Assembly (NCBI GenBank): GCA_021495925.1
Contig: JAKEKT010000011.1
Location: 1-64,000 of the forward strand
From: Diplodia intermedia
Lineage: Eukaryota > Ascomycota > Dothideomycetes > Botryosphaeriales > Botryosphaeriaceae
DNA: 64,000 bases
Direction: 5' to 3'
Shown in pieces: positions 24,601 through 36,797 of this stretch. Position 1 is the first letter of the stretch; every line of letters begins with the position of its first letter. The position numbers and the translations under genes are program-made. The notes below the pieces were generated by a model. The model made no database searches and was not told the DNA's origin. It worked only from the letters and a program-made list of their open reading frames with translations.

Positions 24601-26031
24601 TGAGAATTGAGGAACCCGCCAGCGCAGTCCAATCTCACTCAGCAGCTCCGTAGAATCTCTCGATAGCAGTTTCATGGCCTGCGTATCCCCCGTCGGGCTT
24701 GTGGGATCTAGGCCGTCGTCTTGCAGATCGTATGTGAGGGCTTGCTTGACAATGGCACGATAGAATGCTCTCGGCTCCGGAGGGATATAGGTGTAGGGAG
24801 TGCTGCCATCCTCGGTAGGGCTTGGAACATCGTTCAAGTTCAAAGACGACATATCAACTGGCTGATCGATGACATAGGAACCGGTCTCCGAGGCTTCAGA
24901 CATCTTCCTGGTCATTTCCGAATAGCCGGAATCTGTGATGCTTGAACGATCCGGCTTGAACTGCGGCAGCGCACCACCGCTGCTCTTCGCGAGTTCAGGG
25001 CTGGACTGGATGATTGCCAACATCATTTGAGACAGGTCCTGGGTTTCGCCCCTCTTCCACGACTCATATGCTTCCTCGGTGTCGAAATCGTCTGGGCTCA
25101 GTGTTTGCCTCGTGTTCAAACTCAAGTTAGCTTGGTAGGCCTTGAGGTCCTGCAACGCAGCCTTCTCGGTCCAAACGTCCTTCTTTGCATTGACATCCTG
25201 CTGCACGGTATCGTATGGGACACTGAATATACGTGACACAACCAGGACCAGCGGCATATCCTTGACTTCGTAACTCCGAGGCACCTCGACCTCGACGGTC
25301 GAACCACCCGACCCGCCATTGCGCTGTGAAGCAGCAGCCAGGTCTTGGTCGTGCATCAGAAGCTTCTTCTCCATTGTTGTCAGCCTTGACAACAACTCGG
25401 GCCTGTCGCGGGTCCAGTCGTGGTTGCGGAGGGTAGAGCTGATAAGGCGGATGAACAGAGCGACATGGCGATCGACCATGAGCCGCCAGCTGTCGTCGTC
25501 CGGAGCCTTCCCCCGCTGCATGATCTTGGTGGCATTCGAGAAGAAGATCAGCAGCAGATCCTCCACCCGGCGGTTCTCCTCCATGGTCTTCCTGAACTTG
25601 GGGTCTTTGAATTCATTCAGGAAGCCGGCAAAGGTCGACTTGACCAGCGGGTCATTGTACTCGGGCATCTTCTCCTTGCCGACCAGCACGCCGGTCAGGC
25701 GCTTGTCGAGCTCTTTCATGAAGCCATGGGGGAACTTTGTGCTCTTGCTGTCCCTTATCAGGGAGAAGTCCTTGACCAGGTCGGTGACGGAGGTCGAGGA
25801 GCGGTGCAGCTGCTTGGGCGCGGGGACGTGCTGCACGCGGCGGGCGCGTGGCTGGAGCAGGTAGGAGAGAAAGGCCACGCGGAGGGCATAGGTATAGGCG
25901 TCCTGCGAGCTGACCACGCGTTTGCGGGAGTAGGAGGAGCTGCGGCGGTTGGCGCGCTCTTCCTGCACCAAGCTGCTGACGCGCCAGCGATTGTTGCTCA
26001 TTGAGCGGCTGTGGTGAGAGGAGGTCGACAT
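21633..26031 (-). CDS. Munc13/Unc13-like exocytosis protein with MUN and C2 domains
   Basis: Six exons, 26031-24041, 23988-23803, 23753-23285, 23207-22626, 22576-22217 and 22166-21633, all with GT/AG ends and continuous phase, encode about 1373 residues. The N-terminal two thirds are the helical MUN-type region, with MHD1-like segments around residues 400-880. A C2 domain follows at about 928-1040 and retains five aspartates expected to bind calcium (D945, D951, D998, D1000, D1006), in CDMNGLSDPYVVLG and WDWDTLGDHDC. An MHD2-like helical part and a coiled basic tail (KRAKEEKRKEAQAEP) follow. In fission yeast the homologue Ync13 couples exocytosis and endocytosis at the division site; a role in vesicle tethering/SNARE priming at tips and septa is likely here. 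The gene is divergent from the bHLH gene (499 bp between starts). Confidence 0.92.
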
Positions 26032-26530
26032 TGCTGCGGGCGGGAGGGTTGTTTCACGAGCTTCGAGCAGGCGCGGGCTCCGCAGCGCATGTCATTCGAG
26101 AGGGGCTGGCTGGGCAGGTTGGGCACGGAGGGCAAAGGCGCAGCGGGCGACGTAGACGCTGGGGCGGTGAGACGGCGGCGGCGGTTTTCGAGGGTGGAGG
26201 CGCTCGGCGTCGGCGGGCGGCGGGCGTGGGCTGCGCTCAGGTCGGCCGCTCGCTGAGGACGGTCTGGGAGATGGTGAGAGGGACGCGGCAGGTCGTCGCA
26301 GGTGACGGCAATGTTTCAAATTGCACCTGGCTTTCCGGGCACGACAGGGATGGAGCGCCCGTATCCACTGCCTCAGGCGCTTCCTTGCACTAGAGCTGCA
26401 GGGCTGAGGGAATGGCGCCCAGTCGTCGCGGGGAAGGCCCGCCGCGCGATCTGAGCATCCCCTAAAACCGCGGCTCCTCCGCCTCGTCCCCGCCGCACCT
26501 CTGCCAGACGCACCACCGCCCGCGTTGCCA
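26032..26530. promoter_or_regulatory. Divergent promoter region Munc13-like / Ino4-like
   Basis: Nearly 500 bp of GC-rich sequence between outward-facing starts. No ORF of interest and no clear TATA box. Confidence 0.5.
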
Positions 26531-26938
26531 ATGTCCACCTCGCCCCCCGCTGCCCAAAAGGCCGCCCCCGGCCAGCCCGAGAAGCCGCGCCTGACCGAGG
26601 AGGAGAAGAAGAACAACCACATCGCCTCCGAGCAGAAGCGCCGCCAGGCCATCCGCCAGGGCTTCGACCGCCTGGCCTCCATTGTGCCCGGCATGGAGGG
26701 CCAGGGCCGCAGCGAAGCCATCGTCCTCGACGCCACCGTGAAGTACATGAGAGACCAGTATGCTGAACAGCAGAGACTAGTCGACGCTGCCCGCCAAAAA
26801 GGCATCGACCCTGCCAGCATTCCGGGCCTGCCGGAGAGCTACAAGGACACGTTCGACACGCAGACCGCAAGGGATGCCGCCGCATTGGACGAAGCCACCA
26901 ACGGCAAACGCAAGAACCAGAACGGTGACGTCGACTGA
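26531..26938 (+). CDS. Ino4-like bHLH transcription factor
   Basis: Single exon, 135 residues. The basic region NNHIASEQKRRQAIRQGF has the E-box-reading residues H30, E34 and R38 (H-x3-E-x3-R), so it should recognise CACGTG/CATGTG-type sites. Helix 1, a short loop (PGMEGQGRSEA) and helix 2 (IVLDATVKYMRDQYAEQQRL) follow, then a short tail without an activation domain. The size and layout match yeast Ino4, which dimerises with Ino2 to activate phospholipid genes; filamentous fungi lack a clear Ino2, so its partner and targets here are unknown. The start ATG at 26531 is in good context (CCAATGT). Confident as bHLH, moderate on Ino4 orthology. Confidence 0.9.
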   Translation: MSTSPPAAQKAAPGQPEKPRLTEEEKKNNHIASEQKRRQAIRQGFDRLASIVPGMEGQGRSEAIVLDATVKYMRDQYAEQQRLVDAARQKGIDPASIPGLPESYKDTFDTQTARDAAALDEATNGKRKNQNGDVD

Positions 26939-28145
26939 CCAGTGCCCCTGCGCCGAGCCTCTCGAAGCAAATCCTCTCCCGATCCAGCATCCGGCTCCGT
27001 CCTGGCAGAGCCCGCTCGACACCACGCCGTGGCATTTTGGGCTGATACAGCTGCCTACTTCAATCCTGTGCCCTCCGCCTCGGTTATGTACACGACCTTT
27101 GCGGCCATGGACACTTCACACACGCATCCTCCTTCTGTTCAGTCTGGCGTCCGGGAAGTTTAGAAATGCCATGCGGGTCTAGTCTCACAACTTATATTCC
27201 CGCGTGCTTCTTTGTCTGCAGTTCAATGCGCAGGACTCTCTGCCGGCATGTCCCGCCTTTTGTGGGTAGCTGTTTAGGCTTGCCGGCTGCCTCTTTCTTG
27301 AAGACGTATGCCCGAAGGTTCTGTACTCGAGTACGTAGAAGGATACATCTCGAACTGTAAGCCAAGGAGCATAGAACCTAGAACGTCGGGCCAAAGTCGT
27401 CGTTACTATCGTCGGCGCACCATTCGAGTATGATGCTGATCTGCGGCGGTGGCGTCTTGTCCATGTTCCCGCTGTTCTCCTCGAAATGTCTGTCTCACGA
27501 CAGGGCCTGCGTCAACGGCTATGCCCGGATTACTGTGTAGGCGTGTGCATAGTGATAATCTCTCTTTTCACGTGCGTTGAAGCTGGTTTTGCAATCCCAA
27601 CAACCCGAGAGAAACGATCAAGCGCATCGCACCAAATGTGCCAGCAGGGGTGCCGCTTACTGGCGCCCTTCAATAATCAAATCTCCATAACCCCCTTATG
27701 CGAACCATCCTGCGACGTGCCATTTGCGAGCGAACTGCCTTAATTTCTCCAACATTATCATCGCGGCGCCAGATGACGAGGCTTCCGCATTTAGGCTCGC
27801 GGTCGAGCCGGGATAGCCCTGCAAGCCACTCCACGATCTTCCATGGAATGACAACATCACTATTGAACTAGTTCTCATAGTACGGGGTGGGTTATTTTAG
27901 TATTTCAAACGGATCAAGCAACGACGGAAGGGCAATTGAAGAGCTGCTGCTCTTCTGAAGTGTTCATTTTCTCTTTCATCCGTTATAACCGTTAAACAAC
28001 ACCGTCATTTTATCAAAAACCGCCCCCATGACCGTGCTGGGACAGCTCAATAATGTTTCTCGACCCCATTGCCGTGCCGTCCAATTACCGTGTTGGGAAA
28101 CTACACTATGCGCTATCGCTATCTCCCCGTTGGCTACCCCGGAGC
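26939..28145. other. Convergent intergenic region
   Basis: About 1.2 kb between the tail-to-tail bHLH and ELL genes. It contains 3' UTRs and short random frames. Nothing else is seen. Confidence 0.5.
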
Positions 28146-30740
28146 CTAACCCTCCGGGTTAGCCAACAGGCGCTTCACCTCCTTCTTCATATTCTTTAGG
28201 ATAGCATCCTTCTTGTGGAGCTCCTCCAGCTCCTGCTTCGTCGCTTGTCGTCCCTTGAGCGACGTGTACAGCGCAAGGTACTGGGGATAGCAGCGCTTGA
28301 ACTGGGCACTTAATTCGATTGCCCGGCGGTGGTTGAGCGGCTGGCCCTGCTCGGGCGAAGCAGAGCTAGCGTCATGGAAGCTCTGCGGAGAATCGTGATG
28401 GTGGACATGTCCACCACCCAGCTGGTGCGAGTGGGTTGATGAGGATGAGGAGATTGACGACGCTCCGGAGTAACTCGGCGTCGGAGTCTGTGTGGGCTTA
28501 GGGGCCTTGTACGTAGCGGCCAACTTCTTGGCCGTGGGTTGCCTCGAATCCGGCACGGTTCCTTCAGCCTTACGCTTCAGCGAAGGTCTGTCACTGCTTG
28601 GTGGGGTCGCTGTGGCCGTATTGCTGGGCACAGGTGTGTGTCCTGCAGTCTTGCGGTGCTTGAGGTTAACGTCATGCTTGTGAATATCACTGTCAATGTC
28701 GTTTGCCTTGCGCTTGAGGGTACGGTCAGAGTTGCCGGGAGTGGTGACACCAGCTACGGTTGTAGAGGATTTGTGGAGAGCGCGTGACTTCTCCACATCG
28801 GAGGTGTTGAGAGGAGACCCAGTTGATGATGGATTTTTGGAGGATAATGCATTCGCGACCTTCTTCGTAGATGTGAAGGGTAGTCCGTTGATCTTTGGCT
28901 GGATACTGTGCTCGGAGGCCTTCTGTTCATTCATCTTGCTTGCAACCTTCTTAGGCGCCGCCGCTGTCGGGGCAGTGCTGGCCGATCTGGCGGTGCTGTT
29001 CGTGTGTGATTGTTTCTTGGTGATGGGCTTGCTGCCAACCTTTGTGTCTGACAGGGTATTCTCTTTGTTCAGCTTGGCAGACACGGCCGTTGTACCCTCC
29101 TTCCGGATCCGGGCTGTCTTTTGAAGACCTGTGTTTTGGCCGGCTTTGCCACTTTCGCCTGACGTCTTCGCCAATGTCCTCTTCGCGACCTGGCTGACCT
29201 CTCCGTCGTCGGGGGTAGACCTCTTGATCTTTTTGGATGGGCTTTGGCCGGCCTGATCTTCGGCAATCGGGCGTTTCGCGGTCTTTGACAAGGTCGTACG
29301 CCCAGTTTCTTCCTCGCTGGAAGGTTTCTCAATCTTCCTCTTGAGATTCGTGGCTTCCTTATCCTCACCATCAGCCCTCTTAAGTGTCTTCTTCTGTCCG
29401 GAAGCAGCTGTGCTCTCCCCCACTAAAGGCCTAGGTTTCTTCTGAGAAGTGATACCGAATGCATCCTCTTCGCCCTTCTTCTTCCTAGGCTCCTTCTTCT
29501 TCGTGTCCGGTTTCGCCTTCTTCGTTAGCTGGTTGAGCTTGTGCTTGTTACCCATAGCTGGCTTCATGGACGGGGTTGAAGTTTTCGGCGCGGTGTTGGA
29601 TGAGGCCAGGCTCAACTTTGACAGAGTCTTTCCTTTGCCGCGCTCATTTTCCGGAAGGAGGTTCTGCCAGATCTTATCAAGGGGATCAAGCCTCTGACGA
29701 TCCAGCGCCTTGATGGCGTTTTCGATTGCCTTCTTGCGCTGCTCCTCCGTCCAGAATCGAATGCTCGGGCTAAAGGGGTCCAGCTCTTTGTATGCCTTGT
29801 CCGTCAACTTCCACTCTCCTCCCTGATCCTTCGCAATCACTTTCAATATCGATGAGATTTCTTCCTTCGGAATCTTCATCTTGCGAGCAAGATCTTGCAT
29901 CTTCACGGGCTCAAGGGCGAGCATGTGGACGAGTGCCTTGCGTAGCGCCGATTCAATTGCCGATGTCTTCTTGGAGATTGGCGCGGAGGTCGGTGCGGTC
30001 GGTCTGGGTGAGGCGGCGGAGAGGGCAGGGCTCGAGGCGTTCGACGTTGAACCAACCAGTCTGTTTCCCAGAACAGCTCCACGGCTTGGTTTAGCATACC
30101 TACCCTGTTGAAACCGCTTCATTCTGTCCGTTTCGTTGAGGCGAAGGGGATCGACTTCCATGGATACTCTTTGGCAATTACGAGTTAGCATGTTTAACTG
30201 GTGTTGGCTGATAACGTCGGGTTCCCACTTTGGAGCCTCCTTCTCCTTGCGAATCGACTTCATGTTCGACTTGAGTGTTTGGAGAGCGGAGTCTGTTCTG
30301 TTCATGGCCTGGCTGGCCTCACTGGCTCTCTGGAGAGCAAGCCGGTAGTCGACAGTGCCAAAGAAGTCGCTGGCGACATCGTTGCTACTGTTTTCCGCGT
30401 TGGTGGCGGCAGTCTGGTACAGTTCATTTCTGAACGTCTCCTTTGTCGCGTCGAGGACGATCTTGGTCTCTCCGATCTTGAGGATCTGAGGTGACAGTCA
30501 GTGAGACGCGTCGACACTTCAGCAAGAGCTTGGAGCACGCACAGGGTTCTGGCAGAACTGGAGCATCGGGGGACGACCGTCGCGGATGCTCTGGAGCATG
30601 TCGTCGATGACGTCCTGGGTCATCTCAACCTGCATGACGGGCGTGCGCCTGCTGGAGCTGGGTATCTGCTTCTCGCCTATGTACTCATCCGGGGCGCCGT
30701 GAAGGGCGATGCCGACACCCGACGCGTAGCCTGAACCCAT
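28146..30740 (-). CDS. RNA polymerase II elongation factor ELL
   Basis: Two exons, 30740-30543 and 30485-28146, with a 57 bp intron in phase 0, encode about 845 residues. The N-terminal ELL domain covers roughly residues 1-305 and includes MLQFCQNPILKIGETKIVLD across the splice and a winged-helix part (LRKALVHMLALEPVKMQDLA, residues about 245-265, to KLTDKAYKELDPFS). A long, low-complexity Lys/Ser/Thr-rich linker follows (about 330-770). The last 65 residues (ELSAQFKRCYPQYLALYTSL to VKRLLANPEG) look like the occludin/ELL C-terminal helical hairpin. ELL suppresses polymerase II pausing, in fission yeast with Eaf1 and Ebp1. The start is MGSGYASGVG, preceded by ATG in ACCCATGG-type context read on the minus strand. 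Confidence 0.9.
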
Positions 30741-33026
30741 GGTGAAGGTGCTGATTCGACGGGAGTGTGTTGCTGCGAGACGGCGGTCGCGGGCTGTGGA
30801 GAGATTGAGGGTGTCCGGGCTGAGACCGGAGTTAGGGCGGCAGCGGTGGTGAGATGGAGCGCGAAGCTGGCTCGCCTGGGCGGGCAGCTTCACAGGCAGA
30901 CTGGAGGTGCAATTGGAAAGCCAGGTTTGTCGTTCGTGTGCGGGTTTGGGTAGGGTCGGGCGGTCGATGCGGAGCACGCAGCAAGCTGAGCGGCGTGTTG
31001 GTGGTGCAGTGAGGTGGTGAGCGTGCGGAATGGAGGTAGGGTACGGGTTCCGAGCGGAGTCGGGGCAGCCAGGTGCAAGCGAGCCCTGGATGGCAGGTCA
31101 AAGCCGAGCGAGACGACGAAAGGGCCGGGCGTGGCGTGCGTGAGTAAGCCACTGCGCTGGCGGATCGAAACGCTTTGTGAGGGTGAAGAGAGGGCGGCGC
31201 AGCTCGATGGCGCTACTATTACGGTACCTCATCGCGCCCGCAGCGGGACAGGGTACCTACGGCTTCAATGCCCGCCGGTACTGCCCGCCCGCTGTCGCAC
31301 GCGCTTCGCCCGGCACACGCTCGCGGTCACTGCAGCAGACATATTGCAGGCGTGCCGAGCACCGGTCCGCCGCTCTCCGCCGCGCAGGCTGTCCAAGCAC
31401 AATCACGAGCCTACGGCCTCGGGGGCAAGGCATCACCGCCGGCCAGATTCCAGATCGATTGGCGTTGGCCCTAGGTGGGCTCTTCCGCTTCACTGGAGTG
31501 CCCGCGTCATCCGCCGAGCCAGATGGGGGTTGGCGTGCTCACCGGGCATTGCGGGCTGCCACGCCGCGGCGGCCTTGGCCTCAGCAGCTCCAGCTCCAGC
31601 TCCAACTCCAGCGCAGCGCCAGCGCCAGCGCCAGCTCCGGCTGGCTTTGTTCACGCTGCCCGGGGCGGGCCTTTGTTGTTGGCAGGCAGCCACGCGCTGA
31701 CGCCCGTCGAGTGTTCCCGCACGCTCATCCTTGCATGTCGCGGCATCTCGCGGCGGGCGGGCCCTAATCCAAACTCATGGGACTCTGCGCTGATCAAAGC
31801 AGAAGGTGATCAACGGGTGCAGCCAAACGTTGCTGGCCTGCCCCGGCCGCCAGCAGGCCATACTCAAGGAACTTCACGCGCTCGCGGGCGGCTTCGGGCG
31901 GCCGCCCCAGCACCGCGCCGCGTTGCCTGTCCCCGCTGCCGTCGGGTCCGGCGGGCAAGCCACGGGCGTGAGCCGATGCCGGCTCACATTCAGGGCGCTG
32001 GAGCCGGGGTCGGGGGCGATTTCGACGACGATGCAAAGGCACGACGCACCCCCCATTAATCGCGACGCAGCACTCGCTTGCCCGGCGCGCGCCCGGCCCT
32101 CGTCCTCAGACCCCGGCGGAGAGCGTTCCTGAACCCTTGCCGGCTCGCCAATGCGACGGCCGTCGAACCGCCGGGAAAGCGGCTGCGGTGCTTAAAAAAG
32201 GAAATCAGATGCCCCGGTCCAGAGCCTCGACGACCCTGTCAGCCCAAGCGGGCCAGGGCCCCAGGGCCGCAGGGCCCCCGCGCGCACCGCCGCCTCGCCG
32301 CAGCAGCAGCAGTACGGACTACACAGGACGAGTCCACCGCTGGTTTGCGTGGCCGGGTTGGCGCGGTTCCTGCAGCGCGACAGCTCCTCCACTTGCCATG
32401 TTGCCGCAGGGCCACGGGCCGCCGGAGGGAGTGTCATGACTGACTCCGCCCTCGTGTTATTCGCGGATGGTGGGGTCACGCTGCCGGCACGCACGCCGCC
32501 AGGGCTCACGTGTGTTGCGCGCCAGTCACCACTCACTAGTGGCCTGAGAAATGACCTCCATCCCTCCATCCCTGGCGCCAGCAGCAGCGGCGTCCCGAAG
32601 CGGCGCGGGAAGGCATGTCAGCACGCGGGCTCATCGTTGTGCCTAATTCTGATCTCCGGCGCCTGCTTTCTCAGCATCGCGGCACTAGCCATTCCTGGCG
32701 ACATGACGATGCGCACCTGGGTTCCGCTTGTGCTGTTGCTGAAATGCACGCACGCCTCATCCGTCATGCGGAGGCAAGATCCATTTCCCCTCGGTGCATC
32801 TGCGATGATTCTGTTCGCGGGGCGCCATCTGAAACCGCGCTTGTGAAACCGGCCTTCGCTCTGCCCGTTTCATGGTCCAAACGATAAAAAAGCACTCGCC
32901 TGCCAGCAGTTGCTGCCGCAGCCCCTTGCGCCGCCGCCATTGGCCTACAACAATAATGACTGCACCCACGCCGTACGTCTCAGGGTGCTCGCCATGCACG
33001 GAAACGCTGCTGCCGCTGGCGCACAC
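30741..33026. other. GC-rich gene-free stretch upstream of ELL
   Basis: About 2.3 kb of GC-rich DNA in which all frames stay open by composition; predicted peptides are Ala/Pro/Arg-rich and match nothing I know. It holds a hexamer microsatellite near 31582-31638. Confidence 0.5.
31582..31638. repeat. Hexanucleotide microsatellite (CAGCTC/GCCAGC)
   Basis: Three copies of CAGCTC followed by a variant and then about four GCCAGC-type units in 57 bp. It is outside any gene I can support. Confidence 0.85.
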
Positions 33027-33888
33027 CTAAAGCGACCATTTATATGTCAGCCCTGGCTTGCCTTGCAAATTTAAGAACACGGGCACGGGCAAGGTCGTTG
33101 TCGTCACAGGACGAGCGGATCCTATTGGCGTAGAGCTCGGCCAGGACGGCAAGCTGCGCGGCGGTGCGCGGGTATATCTGCGCGGAAGAGAGGAGGGGAT
33201 CAGCAGCGCTCGTTTGGGGCATCGGATCGCGGCCGTTGTCGCCGTCCCCTCGTCGTACGACCGTACCAGACGACCGCGGCAACTGTGCCCGCCATCCCGC
33301 CAGCTACAAGCGACTTCTGGCGGTCTGGCATATTCCAATCAATCTTACCATGCTCGCCGACGTCCCTCGAAACGGGCTCCGTCGCAGCGCCCAGACCAGA
33401 GCCGCCGCCACCGCCCTGAGCATCGCCCGTGACGTGCGCTCTCTAAGTCAACAACACGGTTTAGCCGCGCGCCCCTCCAAAATCTCCCGTGCGCCCAAGT
33501 TAATATGGGATTGGAAAAGGAGCGGTGCGGCCTCGGCCATGGGACGACACTGACCTGAGAGTAGCCCAAGAGAACGATCCTCGACTCCGGGCACGCCTCG
33601 ACGTACGCCCTTGGTAGCGTTCATCCCCTGCTGTGTGCTGGCAACGTGGTCGAACGTCGCGGGATAGATCATGTCCTCGTAATCGGCGTTGCCGTTGTTC
33701 GCAATGACCGACTTCGCCAGCGTTATCATATCTCCCGGGCACTCTTCCGTCGTGCCTCTAGCGATCATGGTGCGGACGGCAGCGCAGCTCGTCTAGCGCC
33801 CTGCGAGAATAGCTTCCTTGGCGGCGCCTGCGGGGAGCGCATGGCACCACGGCAGCAAAAGCGCGGCCGCAAGGACAGAAACAAGCAT
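33027..33888 (-). pseudogene. Decayed CE5 cutinase/acetylxylan esterase-like gene
   Basis: Scattered pieces of one CE5 protein lie in order on the minus strand but in different frames. From the ATG at 33888: a signal peptide (MLVSVLAAALLLPWCHALPA), then an in-frame TAG at 33793-33795, immediately followed by TSCAAVRTMIARGTTE, the family's N-terminal region. The frame continues to MIYPATFDHVASTQQGMNAT, shifts near 33607, and resumes as EACPESRIVLLGYSQ with the nucleophile serine motif GYSQ at 33555-33566. Further shifted pieces follow: GGGGGSGLGAATEPVSRDVG, VAAVVWYG, YDEGTATT and AQIYPRTAAQLAVLAELYAN with CDDNDLA. The C-terminal part with the catalytic histidine was not found. At least one stop and two or three frame shifts make a working product unlikely. 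One intron could start right after GYSQ (GTCAGT). Confidence 0.75.
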
Positions 33889-36797
33889 TTTAAGGACGGG
33901 ACGGAACAGCAACGAATCGTATCCATCGCGATGCTCCGAACATCACTGCGGAGCACCGGAGGTAAGAAGCAAAGACTTTGTCCGTTCCAGGCTCTGAGAA
34001 CTCCTTCATTCCTTCCGTACATGCCAAGCAAGTGAAGTTGGTTTGGGGAGCTATACGCAACTGCCTAAATCGGGCAAGCGGCGCTCGTCCTCAGCACTTA
34101 GCCGCCCGTTGATCCGCCACCTGGAGACCTTGTATGGCGGAGCAGCCACCCTACGAAGCCTGCAAGCTCAGCCTTACTGCTGTTCTACTGACGCTTGAAG
34201 CACGACCGTGAGCAGGACTGCTGCAGTCTCCGGGCTGAAAAGTCACCAATATATCGCTTGGCTATTTCGCTCAACCACATCTGAAACCCGACAGTTTTCA
34301 TGGGCAGAGCATTTCTTGAGACTACTCTCTTTATGCTTTGTTGGTCGTCATGTCCTTCGTCTTGAACCGGTTGTCGCTAGCGTACCATGACGTGTTGTTG
34401 TGAGCTCCACCGAAGCTGATGCAGTACTACAGGACGTTCTCACATGGTGCAAACAGCTCTTGTCGCGCCTGCAGAGCAATCAAAGTCCATATATCCTGAG
34501 CATGTGCCTGAACTAGCTCATGGGGACTTGTGGAGCAGGAGACCTGCCGGGTCCTCAGGGACAACATGCAGCTTTGACTAGGTTCAACTGCAGGTTCTGC
34601 TCCATGTAATTGATGACCAGCCGTTAACGAATCGGAAATTCCGGAGACTTCGTCCAGGAAAAGAAGGCCAGCGATGCCTGGGCCACCGGCTACTATCGGC
34701 AGTTGACATCCGGAGAGCGTGGAGTGTTGAGAAGCTCTGCGGACCGGAAACTGGTTCGAGAAACCCTGCTGCCCCATGATTTTCTGGAAAGTGGAGACGG
34801 CCACCCGGACGGGCTTCCATATGTCCAGGCACACTGCGCGTATGAGAGGGTGCGCGAACGATGGAGGTTGTGCAATGTCGAAATGAAGAAGCTGACCACA
34901 TGCGGGGCAATAGCCGTGCTTGCAGCCAGATCCAGAAATCAACTTCCTTTTCCATGTGCAGCTGCCGGACACTTGCACACTCATCGCATGGGAAGAAAGG
35001 TACACATCATATTCCCATCTCCCGTCACGTCAGCGTCAGCCATATTCCGGGCCTTTGCCCAACATGTCGAGACCTAAGCGTCTCTTGCTGCGGGGCAGGC
35101 TGGCGCTAAACAGCGCTCAGCAACCAAGCAGAAACGCCTCGTCCACGGCTGCGCCGAGCAACAATTCCCAAGCCGTGCAAAAGAAGGCTTCTGCGAGATC
35201 GACGATTACTGTGTGGCGCGCTTGGATTTAACCCACTCGTCCAGACAAGGCACGAGTTTTCCCGCATGCAGGCACGGGCGGACGCACACACACATATCCC
35301 AAATACACATACACACGGTCAACGGGCAACGAGATTGACCCTGTCGGGCAATTCGAATGCACGACACACAGATGATCCGATATTACCCCTCGCGTTTCGC
35401 GGGTCTGGTACCTTTTAGGTCCCCAGAAACCGCCCTTTCCCCGCCGTCAGTGAGGATCCCTTGGAACCCTCTTCCGTAACCTCGTCGAACACACGAGCTA
35501 ACCACTGCGGTCGCACCTGGCAACCAAAAAGCGCCCCAAGCTCCCCAAATCCAAGGCGAACGGCCTCCTACACCGGTCATCAGCCACGCGGCTTTCATGT
35601 ATGGACTCAGGCCACCTCCAAGAATCCCACTTGCAGGCGAGGCAAAGCTCTTGGCTGCATGATTTCATAGGTACCACTGCTGCACGTGCACAAATGTCTC
35701 CGTCTGGACGCGTCATACGGATTTGGCATGATGCGCGTGCCTACCAGGCACACAAAGGAACGCAAACGCGAAAAAAACGCTGGCGGGAGTTTGAAGAACG
35801 GGGGCAATAACGTGGGGAGGAAAGTTTAAACGCAAGCAGCGTCCAGAAACATGGCTGGCGGACGTTCAAACGACCGCCAGTGGAAGGATGAGGGCAGCCA
35901 AAATCACACATGACTACTGAGCTGTTCATGTGCGACGATGCTCGTTGCGTCTCTCTCCCTCTTCGCCCTCTTTCTCCCTCCCGCGCCCCGCCTTCGTGTC
36001 TTTGTCGCACTGCGGTTACTGGATTCCCCCGCCCAGGTTCCCACACCCCCCCTAGTAGGTGCTCATGCTCTTTGGCTTGGTCTCGTTTTTTCCCCTTCTC
36101 ACGAACAAAACCGTCGTACCACGCAAAGGCGCACTGGGGGATCGAAAAAGGGATCACGAGAATGATGGGTCGGCCGGTTGGCGCGGCAATTGCGTGCATA
36201 GCAATAAATACAGATTTACGGCAGCGCGGGACGATGATGCGCATGCCTCATGCAGTGTCGATGTTACTTTACCGGTTTCCTGCCTCGGGTCGCACTGCAT
36301 CGGCCAGGAATCGCTTTTCTCGGGGGAAGGAAGCCCGTGGGGTGATCCGAATTCTTCGACAAAGGCCCAGTCAGAAATTGTGCCCTCTTTTGGTTCCATG
36401 CTGCTGATGTTTGGAGAAGAGTTTCGGGTGGACGGGCATGGGAGAAACGGCGGCTGGGGAGCACGGCGGAAGAAGGTTGAGGTGACGTTTTGCATGCGTA
36501 TGAGGATTTGAGAATTCGGCAAGGGTTCATGCAGGAACGGCTTCAAATGAAGAGCTTCCTCAATAACACGCACGGCGGGCTGCACACGTGTTGAGCCAAG
36601 GTAATTGTGATGGTGGTTGCAGATGAAACACTTTAACCACCCTACTAAGGAATGACAATTTGTCTCGCCGGAGTGTAGTTCCAGTCGTAGAACTAAGTAT
36701 AGACGGTAAGCGCGCGCATTTATTTGGACGCTCAAGATAAGCCCAGACAGTGTAAAGAGCTGAGGCGGACTGTGCGCCTTGCATGGATTCATTCTCA
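33889..36797. other. Gene-poor accessory stretch
   Basis: About 2.9 kb between the CE5 relic and the HET gene. Minus-strand frames around 34427-35005 and 36154-36798 are open for 190-215 codons but resemble no family I know. A pyrimidine-rich tract lies near 35945-36000, and a CA-rich tract near 35280-35315. No gene is supported. Confidence 0.5.

Noticed and set aside
31014..32443. Several overlapping frames of 100-230 codons in the GC-rich stretch
   Set aside because: All frames on both strands are open because stop codons are rare at this composition; peptides are Ala/Pro/Arg-rich with no motif.
34427..35005. Minus-strand frame of 192 codons
   Set aside because: No recognisable domain, ordinary non-coding composition and no splice continuation; two other frames are equally open.
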